DNA of 64,000 nucleotides. It comes from Nymphaea colorata (Eukaryota > Streptophyta > Magnoliopsida > Nymphaeales > Nymphaeaceae). Under the pieces are notes generated by a model. It did not search any database, had not been told where the DNA came from, and saw nothing but the letters and a program-made list of their open reading frames with translations. This document shows, one piece after another, positions 12,224 through 23,000 of this stretch. The stretch is from positions 29,925,206-29,989,205 of the forward strand of contig NC_045139.1 of the NCBI RefSeq assembly GCF_008831285.2, in the 5' to 3' direction. The position numbers were made by a program, and so were the translations under genes. Numbering within the stretch: the first letter of the stretch is position 1; each line of letters opens with the position of its first letter.

Positions 12224-13749
12224 ATGGAGTCGCTGCAATCACCTTCGTGCTTTGTGGGGATTCTTGGCAGCCTGAGATGGCCCGAGCTTTGCCTCTCCCT
12301 CCTTATCTTCTACCTCCTTGGTCACTTCATCAAACAGAGAAACCGGCCCACAAAGAGATGGCCATTTCTAGGGATGCTCCCCTCTGCACTCGCCAACATC
12401 CACAGACTCTACGACTGGGCCACAGACATGTTCACCGCCCTTGGAGGAACCATCACCTTCCGCGGACCACTCTTCAGTAACATGAAGATCGTATCGACCT
12501 GCGACCCCAGGAGCACATCCTCAAGTCCAACTTCGACAACTTCCCCAAGGGTGGCGAGTTCCGCGGCGTCTTCTCCGACCTCATGGGCGACGGCATCTTC
12601 AATTCCGATTCGGAGTCGTGGAAGAAGCAGCGGAAGATGGCGAACGCCCTGGTGCACTACAAGTGCTTCCGCGGGTTCGCCGCCAGAACGACGGAGGAGG
12701 TAGTGAGGCGCCGGCTCCTAACGCTGCTCGCTAGCCTCGCTCGGTCCGGCTCGTCCTTCGACCTGCAAGACGTGCTGGTTCGGTTCACCTCTGATAGCAC
12801 TTGCACCGCAGTCTTTGGAGAGAGCATGAACGCTCTCTCTGAAGGCCTTCCCACGGTGCCATTCACTAAAGCAATGGACGACGTCATGGAGTCCATAATG
12901 TACCGCTACGCGTTGCCGAAGGGCTGGTGGCATCTCCTCCGGCGGCTCAACCTCGGCAAAGAGAGGCAGCTGGCCAACGCCATGGCAGTAATCAATGAAT
13001 TTGTTTCTCAACAACTCAGGAAGAAGAAGATGATGAAGGCTTGTTCTAAAAGCATGGACCTGCTAGCAGCATATGCTTCGGTTTCAGATGACGAGGGCTT
13101 TCTGAGAGACACTGCCATAAGTTTTCTGGCCGCTGGCCGTGACTCTTCGGGTGCCGCACTAAGTTGGTTCTTCTGGCTTCTCTCCAGAAACCCAGATGTG
13201 AAGAAGAAGATATTGGAGGAGCAGAGGGTGATACTTGCAGAAACTCAGAGAGATTGTTTCGAAATAGAGGACTTGAACAAGATGGTCGACTTGCATGCTT
13301 CAATTTTTGAAACACTAAGGCTGTACCCGGTTGTGCCTATAGGCCAAAAGGGTGTAGTGAAAGAGGACGTGCTGCCCAGTGGAACTGTGGTTAAACCAGG
13401 GACGATAATCTTGTATAACGTATATGCAATGGGGAGGATGGAATGGATATGGGGCAAAGACTGCCATGAATTCACGCCAGAGAGATGGTTAGATGACCAA
13501 GGTAAGCTAAGGCATGAGAACAGTGGGTTTAGGTTTCTGGCCTTCAATGGAGGGCCAAGAACTTGTGTTGGCAAGGACGTGGCTCTGGTTCAGATGAAGT
13601 ATGCTGCTGCTCAAATTCTGTCAAACTTTGAAATTGAAGTGGTAGGAGGCCACCGTGTTTGTCCTAAGCCTTCCATTATTATGACCATAAATAATGGATT
13701 GATAGTTAAGGCAAAGGAGAAGCCTAAGCGATGCATGGTGGGACAATGA
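12224..13749 (+). pseudogene. CYP96-like P450 with 7-bp frameshift deletion (CYP-B)
   Basis: Intronless paralogue of CYP-A with anchor, hinge (PTKRWPFLGMLP), AGRDSS I-helix, ETLR, PERW and heme loop FNGGPRTCVGK all present, and a normal stop at 13749. Compared with CYP-D, seven bases are missing after 12510, inside the segment encoding CDPRNIEH. The frame opened at 12224 is therefore lost about residue 97, and the remaining 412 codons lie in another frame from 12511. The downstream frame has its own ATG at 12583 (388 codons), but that product would lack the membrane anchor and A-helix region. No other lesion is visible, so the break is recent, polymorphic, or a sequencing error. The I-helix Thr is Ser here, a conservative change. 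Confidence 0.9.
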
Positions 13750-15951
13750 CTGGTGATCTCTGTCCCATCTATAGCCTAGTTAAGATATTTTATCTCCATA
13801 CTCCCACACACTTTTTTATGTAAACCATTCTCCCGCTCAGTTAGGAACTGCTAATGGACTGCATGGTAATAAGTACTGCATGTAGATATGTATTAATGGA
13901 TTTATTAATATACAAGAAAGAACTTAAAAATACATGTATTGTTGCCCTCAATATATCTGGAAACATCTTTCCTACCGAGCAACCAAATTGACCATATATA
14001 AAACGACAATATTTTTTATATCCATTCATTGTTATTTTGGCTTTTATCTTTTGATAAATGTGATACTGCACGCTGCTTGGGTTTGTTTCCTTACCGCCGC
14101 TGTGGTGCTGCGGTGATACTTTATTGGGTTTTTGACTTTGTCTTGGAATGAGTTTATGTCTCCTGACGCGTCGTGTTCAGGTTTCCTGGTTCTTTTATTT
14201 GTTGTGGCTTTTCTTTGACTGTTCTTTTTGCCAAGTTCAATGGCTCCTCTTTCGGGCGTTGTAAGTTTTTGGCTTCCTTTTTGCTTATTGTCGGAGACGA
14301 AGATCAAGTTGCTCATCAGGTTGCATCTTGGAACAGGAAGAGGTGAATGGAAAGAAAATATCTCCAATAACCTGATCATCGCAATCTTCTCAAACCCATC
14401 ACCCGCAACAAACAGATGAAATATTATTACGGAACAACGTCCATCCAGCTGAAGGAATTCTGCTGTTGAAGGATTCACAATTTTGCGTTGTTATCTCACA
14501 GTCATGCATTCTTGAATGCTTTTAGTTAATTCTGGTTTCAGTTTGCATTTGCAATTTTTTTTTCCTTGTCTTAATAAGATGCTGGGAGTTGAGATATTTT
14601 AGGAATTAAAAAGAAAAAAAAAACTATTTTTGACTTTTAACTTTTTTACTACCTGTTTTATTCTTTAAAAAATACTTTTTATGATCAAAGATATTTTGGT
14701 CATTACATAGAACAGTATAGTAGACAAATTTTTGTGCACCAGATACATATAACCAGCTTCGGTTTTGTATAGCAGTAGTCAAAAATGAATTAAAAGAAAA
14801 AAAGACCCACATGTTACTAACAACAGTAGGCAGTTTGTTAACTAGCTTAGGGGATTGAAGCAGCCACATGGGTTGTAAAAAGAAATGACAAGCTTCTCTT
14901 CAAGGACATGCCAAGAGAAATAGTATACTTTTTTTTTATATATTTACCTCAAAAATTAAAATAGATTCATTTAACATAACAAACATAATTTTTGTGAATC
15001 TACTCAATCTTTAAGGTATAATCATGAAATAATAATGTATTACCAAACAACCCATTAAATTAAAAGCCGGCAACAGGTATGCACCACCTACTATACACAG
15101 GTAAAACCACCTTCACAAGGACAAAGGGATAGAAAAGTAAAAATAAGAAGTAACAAAAATATTCACTTTTTTTCAAAAATGACTAAATACTCACGAAACT
15201 TCTTTGGTGCAAGTAAAAGTAGGGAATATTTTAGTAATTTTTTAAAAATCACGTCCTTTATAGTCATTTCATTTTTTAATTTTTATTTGTTCTTCCCAAA
15301 AAAATTGTCTTCTTCTATGTGAGCAAGAGTTACTTTTGCCAATATGGCACATAACCATGTGTCATTTGTTAGGTTGCGTGGTATACTTTAGTTTAAAATA
15401 TGGGCAAGGTATGAGGTCTATGTCAGCCGGTGCGGGACCCCATGTTGGCCAGGCATGCACTTGTACGAGACCCCATGTTAGCCTCATATATTGATCACGA
15501 TGTCAAAATTCTAGAATCATATTTCTAGACTTAGTGATTGGGTGAAAATTTATGTTTGATGACCTAGAATTTTGATTCTAATATAAAAGATGATGTGTTT
15601 GATTGATAGCAACTTAAGCTAGCTCTCCTTAGTTTCTTTTCTCCATAAACCAAGTATTATATTTTATTTGATTTTTTTTAGTAAAGCGAATATAAAGCTA
15701 TAAATTAAACTTTGCATAGCTCCTTTCTGAATATGTACTGCAGGCATAAGTGGACACCACAGTTATATATTTGCTAAAGCGCAATCGATCTATGACTCCA
15801 CGTTAGGTCATGAAGTACAGGAGAAAGGGTAATTGCATTAAGAATATATATGTGACGGTAATAAGCATTAATACGTACATATCAAGTTCCCTACCTTACA
15901 GTATATAAGGTGAAGATATATATATATATATATATAATATTGCGATTTACA
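13750..15951. other. intergenic between convergent CYP-B and CYP-C
   Basis: No supported gene. An open frame on the minus strand at about 14044-14478 has no domain and is probably chance. At 14930-15058 there is a degraded MITE-like stretch ending in attaccaaacaacccat, the same end as the element at 48348-48554. A (TA)n tract lies at 15914-15936. Near 15430-15480 a short phrase (gaccccatgttggcc / gaccccatgttagcc) occurs twice. Confidence 0.5.
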
Positions 15952-17493
15952 TTAATTTTCAAGCCGGCTGTCTTTAGGCTTCACTTTTGCCTTCACCATC
16001 AATCCATTCTTCATGGTCATAATGACCGAAGGCTTGGCGGAAACCCGGTGACATTCTACCACATGAATCTCGAAGTTCAACAGAATCTCAGCAGCAGCGT
16101 ACTTCATCTGGACGAAGGCCATATCCTTACCAACACAAGTCCTTGGTCCGCCATTAAAGGCCAGAAACCTAAACCCGTTAGTTTCATGCCTGAGCCTACC
16201 TTGGTCGTCCAACCACCTCTCTGGTTTGAACTCAAGGCAATCCTTTCCCCACACCCACTCCATCTTCCCCACTGCAAATATGGCGTACAAGATCACTGTT
16301 CCTGGTTTCACCACAGTTCCACAAGGAAGCACATCTTCTTTCACTACGCCCTTCTGCCCTATGGGCACCGAAGGATACAACCTCAGTGTCTCACAAAGCG
16401 AGGCATGCAAGTACACCATCTTGTTCAAGTCCTCTATTTCGAACCAGTCCCTGTGATCAGACGTTTCTGCAAGTACCATCCTCTGCTCTTCCATGATCTT
16501 CTTCTCCACAGATGGGTTTCTGGACAGTAGCCAGAAGAACCAACTCAGCGCGGTGCCGGAGGTGTCGCGACCGGCGACCAGAAAGTTAACGGCGGTGTCC
16601 CGAAGAAAGACCTCATCATTTGACACCGAGGCGTAAGCCGATAGGAGGTCCATGCTTTCAGGGGAACACGCCTTCGTCTTCTTCCTCGTCTCCAGTTGTA
16701 GAGAAACAAAGTCGTTGATCACGATCAACCCGTCGGCGAGCTGCCTTTCCTTGCCGACGTTGAGTCGGCGAAGAAGTTGCCACCAGCTCTTAGGCAACAC
16801 GTAGCGGTACATTATCGCCTCCATCACGTCGTCCATTGCTTTAGCGAATGGCACCGAGGGGAGCTCCTCGGAGAGAGACTTCATGCTCTCGCCGAAGACC
16901 GCCGTGCATGTGCTGTCGAAGGTGAATCTGAGCAGCACGTCCTGCAGGTCGAAGGCCGAGCCGGAGCGAGCAAAGCTGCCGAGCACCGGCAGGAGGTGGC
17001 GCCTTACCAGGTGCTGCGTCGTTGTGGCCGCGAAGCCACGGAAGGACTTGGAGTGCACCAGAGCATTCGCCATCTTCCTCTGCCTCTTCCATGACTCCGA
17101 GTCGGAGTTGAAGATGCCGTCGCCCATGAGATCGGAGAAGACGTCGCGGAATTCGCCGCCTTTGGGGAAGTTGTCGAAGCTGGACTTGAGCATGTGCTCT
17201 ATGTTTCTGGGGTCGCAGGTCGCCACGATGTTCATGTTACTGAGGATTGGTCCCCGGAAGGCTATGGTGCTTCCATGGCTGGTGAACAAATCTACGGCCC
17301 AGTCGTAGAGTCTGTGGATATTGAGAAGTGCAGAGGGGAGCATGCCCAGAAAGGGCCAGCTCCTTATGGGTTGCTTTCTCTGTGTGATGAGGTGATGAAG
17401 GAAGAAGAAGGTGAGGAAGGAGAGACATATCTCCGGCCATCTCAGGCTGCCGAGAGTTCCTGCAGAGCACCAAGGTGATAGCAGGGAGTCCAT
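15952..17493 (-). CDS. cytochrome P450, CYP96-like (CYP-C)
   Basis: Intronless 513-residue microsomal P450. The hydrophobic anchor is at 19-36, the hinge PIRSWPFLGMLP at 42-53, AGRDTS at 307-312, ETLR at 368-371, PERW at 425-428 and FNGGPRTCVGK at 446-456 with heme ligand Cys453. Compared with CYP-A it has a slightly longer N-terminus and two extra residues before the ExxR helix (AETSDHRDW). It lies convergent to CYP-B and divergent from CYP-D, so the array includes inversions. The 5' two-thirds is GC-rich at third positions, unlike CYP-A. Enzyme class as for CYP-A: NADPH-reductase-dependent hydroxylation, substrate unknown. The ATG at 17493 matches the paralogue starts. All key residues are present, so it is probably functional. 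Confidence 0.95.
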   Translation of the reverse strand: MDSLLSPWCSAGTLGSLRWPEICLSFLTFFFLHHLITQRKQPIRSWPFLGMLPSALLNIHRLYDWAVDLFTSHGSTIAFRGPILSNMNIVATCDPRNIEHMLKSSFDNFPKGGEFRDVFSDLMGDGIFNSDSESWKRQRKMANALVHSKSFRGFAATTTQHLVRRHLLPVLGSFARSGSAFDLQDVLLRFTFDSTCTAVFGESMKSLSEELPSVPFAKAMDDVMEAIMYRYVLPKSWWQLLRRLNVGKERQLADGLIVINDFVSLQLETRKKTKACSPESMDLLSAYASVSNDEVFLRDTAVNFLVAGRDTSGTALSWFFWLLSRNPSVEKKIMEEQRMVLAETSDHRDWFEIEDLNKMVYLHASLCETLRLYPSVPIGQKGVVKEDVLPCGTVVKPGTVILYAIFAVGKMEWVWGKDCLEFKPERWLDDQGRLRHETNGFRFLAFNGGPRTCVGKDMAFVQMKYAAAEILLNFEIHVVECHRVSAKPSVIMTMKNGLMVKAKVKPKDSRLEN

Positions 17494-17528
17494 TAATGGC
17501 GGACCGTGCTATGCAAGGACGCAAGTGT

Positions 17529-17560
17529 GGAAGAAAGGCCATGTGTGCGACCGTATTTAA
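17529..17560 (-). promoter_or_regulatory. putative core promoter of CYP-C
   Basis: Read on the minus strand, TTAAATA (at about 17560-17554) is followed by GGCCTTTCTTCCACAC (about 17541-17526), matching the block before CYP-A, B and D. The ATG is about 35 bases further on. Confidence 0.5.
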
Positions 17561-19804
17561 CAAGAGATTTTGTCATATTGGGGGAAGCTGTTGACTGGCA
17601 TTGGAGTCGTGATGATTTGTTATTATTTTCCAAGATGAGAGCACTGGGAAATTTCTCTTGATGGGCTTTCTTTTGCCCATAATTTAAAAGACTGACTATC
17701 TTTTACAAGCTCCTCCAGCAGGTGCCACACTTCTCGTAAAAACTGTCCGTGATTTAAATAATACACACTTCTGCTGATACATGAACGGGCATGTGCGTGT
17801 TATCTAAAACCGTGAGATCATAAAATTTGGTAACAGAGAGAATTCTTTTAGAAAAACCATATCCAAACATTTTTCACTCCTATAAGTTAACAAAAGTTTA
17901 TTTCAAACTGTGGCAAGAGTTTCCATTAGAAGGTGAAATGTAACTCTTATTTCAAAAAAAAAAAAAAAAAATTGAAAATGGTCTCTTTGGGAAACTATAA
18001 GAAGTAGTTTCAGAAAAAATCAATACTTCCCTTCAACATTAATTGTGTGGAGAGTGACGAGATCTTTCCTAGCATCCATGGAAAGTGCGTTCATAAATAT
18101 TTGTTTTCCAGTTTTTAAAAGATTTAGAAAATATGACAACTACAAGGGCGACTGTTTCAAAATATCACATAGTTTATTTACTTTTTACGAGTCTTTTGTA
18201 CTTATGTGCCGACAATCTTGGCAGTGTTTGATGGTGTTAACAACTCTCTTTCACACAAACAACCAATCCCTAGGAGACATTGTCCACCAAACGCTCGCGA
18301 GCTTTCTGTTTTTCAGGTTTTCTTTTTCTACACAATCATCATTTTCTACGTACTTTCTTTTCTTGCTCCATAGAAACTTTGGGGGGAATCTTCCCTCTAC
18401 AGGGTTGTATAGGAACAAGGTACAATTTGTCATGGGTTTTAATTAGAACACCTAAAGTACATTCTGTCTCTTTCTTGTGAGGGAGAGGGAGTGAGAAGTC
18501 GTAGTCCAATTTAATAATGGTTTATCATGCCTTGCAAGCCACCTGTCAATTTAAAAGATAGAAGACAATTTGTTCAAATATCGTACATTTATTAAATGAA
18601 GTCATCCTTGTCCTTCTTTTCCCTCTTCCAATAGAAAATATCGGGTTCATTGAAGTATGCACGTTACATGTCATTCTCATGTGCTTAATTCTTTTGTATA
18701 CAATACTCTTTTGAGTGTCGTTTTGACAACAGGTTAATCATAGTTTTACAATTTGGATTGGATTTATAAAATACTACATCTTTCATGAATCAAGCTCAAT
18801 AAATTAATAAAATCAATAGTATTTCATGAATAAGCTCAATAAATTAATAAAATCAATAACAATTTGTTACTATTGCCAAACTTCTACTGAATGCTTTTCA
18901 AATGTGAGCACGATCACGTTAAGCAATTAATACCATAGTTGAAACCTCCCAAGCGTGCTAATAGCACCATAGAAAGACTATTGCAGCTAAGTTTATTTGG
19001 TTTATTGTTACGGCGAAGCTAATTTTTTTTTTTTTATGGGAGACTAAATATATAGTTAACAAATTTTCATTTAGCATTGAGGTAATGACCTAGTCTTGTG
19101 GGGCTGCCATATAACAAGACTCAGGGGTCTATTTTCTATAAATTCAAAGTTTGAAATTCAAAGTGTATGCCAGACACTATTACCGAGTATTTCACAGTCG
19201 ATGAAGGCTTGTCATTTTCTCAAGAAAAAAGTAGCTCCATCAGACATGGTGAAACCAAATATATATGTGAACATCAATAGAGATGGCACACATAAAATGT
19301 AAGCAAGTGCAAGAGCAGAAGGATTTCTGGATAAAAAAGTATCCTCCATTACTTACGGTGTTCATTAACAGTAATATGAGTTTTATATGGGAAATTATGA
19401 AGTCAATTGCATCACTACCTTCTTTCTTGAAGAGATGCATGGAATCGCGGGATTTTAAATAAGCTCCTGTCTGTATCTGCTTGCATTTTTATAGTCCTAC
19501 AGCGATGTGGGTGTGCGGTGTCGAACGTAATAATACCACATTCATGGTTAGATGCGTCATGTACCAGTCGCTGTCTGCATTGAGTCTCCCTTATCTTAAC
19601 TTATATCTCTCTTATCTTTCAAGCAAAATGACAAGAACATTTGACGCCAAAAACCAGCCATCTTCTTTTCATGTTAATTAAATTGAGCGACAACACAAAA
19701 TTTTTCTTTCATGTTCTAAGTGGAACCTCTGGGGCAAAAACTTTCGGTGAGGAGCACCAATATATAACTTTAAAGTTGAAAATTGTCATTATGTAACTAC
19801 TGGA
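17561..19804. other. intergenic upstream of CYP-C
   Basis: No gene supported. An open frame at 18045-18446 looks like chance. A 41-bp tandem repeat at 18781-18860 is listed separately. Confidence 0.5.
18781..18860. repeat. tandem repeat, 2 units of about 40 bp
   Basis: The unit, starting tttcatgaat and containing aagctcaataaattaataaa, occurs at 18781 and again at 18822 with a one-base difference in length. It is AT-rich noncoding DNA. Confidence 0.85.
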
Positions 19805-20002
19805 CAAGGGGCGGAGGGAGGAGGGGACCCGCTTAGGCCATGGCCCCACCCTGGTCAATGAAAATAAAAAAAATTACATTGAAAAAAGTAAAATTTTTTA
19901 ATTGCGTCATGTATTTTTTATATTTGAATTCAATTTGGTCCTACCTGAATCTAAATGTTAGACTGTCGGTCCACCCTTAAAGAAAATCCTCGCACCGCCC
20001 TG
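19805..20002. mobile_element. hAT-like MITE, about 198 bp
   Basis: The left end CAAGGGGCGGAGGGAGGAGG and the inverted right end (CAGGGCGGTGCGAGGATT read on the minus strand) form imperfect terminal inverted repeats of the CAGGGGCGGAG type often seen in plant hAT miniature elements. There is no coding sequence, and no clean 8-bp target duplication was found, so the boundaries are approximate and the copy is old. Confidence 0.5.
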
Positions 20003-23000
20003 AACGCTCATGTACCAAGCTGAACGTGGATGGTTTGAGCCATCGACTTTAAGGAGGATTGTATAAGGAGGATTGTATGGGGAAGAAAGCTAAATATCGA
20101 GCCCTTAACAGGAGGAAACCACTAACTTTCTTTAATCAAGACTGCTTGCCTCCTTTCAGGGGTATTTAGGTTTCTTGAAAATGCAATTTGATTTATAAAT
20201 TTTTAACTTGACTTCTACCGTCTCATCTTTTACAATCGACAACCAAAACCATTCTCATTCGGCTTCAAATAATACAATAATTTGGTAGTTACCACTCTCT
20301 CATATGTATATATATATCCCACTCTTTCTTTTGTTTTGCAGTATAAGATGTCTGACAGACTAGACCTGGTTTCGTCGGGCTGGCCCCTTTCCTTGCGGCT
20401 GATGAACAAGGGGCTGCCATGTTGCATCTTCATTTTCCTCACCAGCATCTCCGGTCGACAGGAAGATGGGCTGCGATAAAATGGGGCCGTAACGGCAGCC
20501 TTTTTCCGCTTCATCTGGAGAATACCCGATGGAAGAAGGAACTGCCGGAAAAAGATAAAAAGAAGGGCTGCCATGGCAACCTCCTTCTCCACGCCTGACC
20601 AAAAGAAAACTTCCGCTGTCAGGCATGAGATGAGATAGGTTTACGTGCACGAGATAGGCTTACGTCCACGGGTGCAGAGCATGACATGTGGGTACTTGGC
20701 CTGCTTTCAGGATGGTTCTACTCTTATACTCTTAAAGATAAGGACAGGTGTTACTGTTATCTACAACATGTGCAAGTGAAGTGAGATTCGTTCGGTGTTC
20801 CCTCCCTCTTGCGTATCAGGAAGAAATAGGATAGCTCCTTTTTATAAACATACTCCAGGAGCAGGATAATTTTTCCATAAACGTGTTTCATGCTGTTCAT
20901 GACAGACGTAGCCATGTTAGGTGGGATCACACCTAGCTAGAATGAGGAAAACAACTCTGATGGCTGTCAAAAGTTAGTCAGTGCCACAGCAGCAATCTGA
21001 AGATTTTACTGAACTGCATATGAAGCAAATCCAGAAAGAAATGCTACCTCGCCCAACAACATAGATGATGAAAAGACTATCATGAATAAACAACCTTTTT
21101 TGTCGCGAATATTTTGAAAATAATATTTCGGTTTCTCATGTGTGCTGAATTGCTGCAGATGCTCATCACCTAAAACTTTTTTCCTTGAACACTGAAAATA
21201 GTATTTGCTTTACTGGCTCAAGGACCCTATTTCATTTCCACTGCTATTTTACAAATAGGAAAAATGCAAAAAAGGAAATTTACCATAACAGTGTGTGACA
21301 TTTTATGAACTGCACATGCAGTTTGACATATGATCTATAAATTAAACACCAAAACATATATTTGACACGAATCAGCTAAGCAGACAAATTTGTTGCAGAA
21401 ACAGATATTTTCCAATTTCACTTATAGATAGAGGGATAGATTATTTCATCGTTTTTCGAATCTTCTTACATGTTAAAAGCACTTTTCAAACGCCAATAAC
21501 CTTTGCCATTTTATGAAATTCTCTGAACCGAAGCAAGGCCTTTTCTGCTTCCTGATCTTCGTCGTTGATAGAGCAACTGAAAGGATTGTTGAACCAGGTA
21601 GAATGGACTGAACTTCCTATGTAGCTACCATTGCTGGCTACTTATTTTTGGCAGTTATCTGTAAGATAATCTAGAAGTACATGAAAAAGTTATGCCCTAA
21701 GGTATTGTAGAGAAAACAATAAGGATGAAAATCACTTGCAATAATATTGGTCACTATGAAAGCATAATTAGAACCACAAAAACGGTTTGCTACAATACAA
21801 TGGAGAGCATATGCAATTCCAACTTAAGGTGTAAAGGAGAATGTGTTCAATCATTCAATATTAAAACTGAAGAGCAGAGAGTGAATTGAGAACTAAAATG
21901 AAGAACAATGTGCTGGTTAAGTGATTCATGGATGGGTGAATGCTACCAAACCAAATAAAGTTCCTGAAAAATAGAGATTGTTATCTTCTATGATAGTCAA
22001 GCATCAGAGCAGCAAATCCATCCTGTGTAAAAGCAATAAAGAAAGTGAACATGATGGCACTGCTCAACGACAAACTTTCCAGGCCAGGCAGGCGGCAGTG
22101 CCTATGCTGAGTAATAAAATTTATGGTCCTAAACTTGTTCTCCATTTCTTCCTGCCACGTGAAGACAATTACAGACTTTAATTGCAACAGAAGATAGCAA
22201 TATCAGTTGTGTACGCTCCATCTTTCTTAGAATGATTCTCTCTCAAACTTGGACAGGTACCAAAGTTATGAGCTTAACGAACAATTGATGTGAATCTAAA
22301 TGAAAATGGGCTTAGATCGAGATGCACTCGTCTTAACGCCATCGTTCGCGTACGAAACTCTGACTGGGACTCAAGGATGAACAGCCCCAAAAAAAAGAAA
22401 AAAAGAAAAAGCTGAAATAAGTAAATACTTAGATAATGCATGAAACCGTTAGATACAAAAGAATTTCAACTAGCAAACTGCAGTAGAACTTTGTGGATGA
22501 CAAATGACTAAGAAAAGAGCATCAAATAGACAGTTCTAAAATGAAATCGATGCATATGAACATACTACCATGGATAAAAACTTAACAAAAGAAGCGGAAG
22601 TCCAACTAAAAAAAGCTGCAAACAAGTAAAAAAAAAAAAAAAAGACATAACTTTAATGGTTCATCAAAAATAAAAAATCCGAAACGAAAAACTCACATGC
22701 GGGGAAGGGACAACAAAAGGTCAAAAAGCACATTTCAGAGTCCAGGAATAGCAAAGACAAAGCTCCTAATTTCCAACTTCGCCTCAATAGTGCAGTAGAA
22801 CAGGGAACTAAAGGAAGAAACAGAGGCTCTCAGAGTTAGATGGCCTTACGGGGATCCCTTCAATCGAATCATGGAAGGAGATGCATGAATATGGAGTGGA
22901 TGAGGAGAAGGGTTCAAAATACGAATTCTGCTGGTTCTTCAACAACATCCACAGAGATCCCTCTGGAGAAATTTCCTTCAAAGAGTAACACTAACTTGAG

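Noticed and set aside
14044-14478. 144-codon minus-strand frame between CYP-B and CYP-C
   Set aside because: No recognisable domain and mixed composition; probably chance.
18045-18446. 133-codon plus-strand frame
   Set aside because: No family resemblance and biased residue use; no splice or promoter support.
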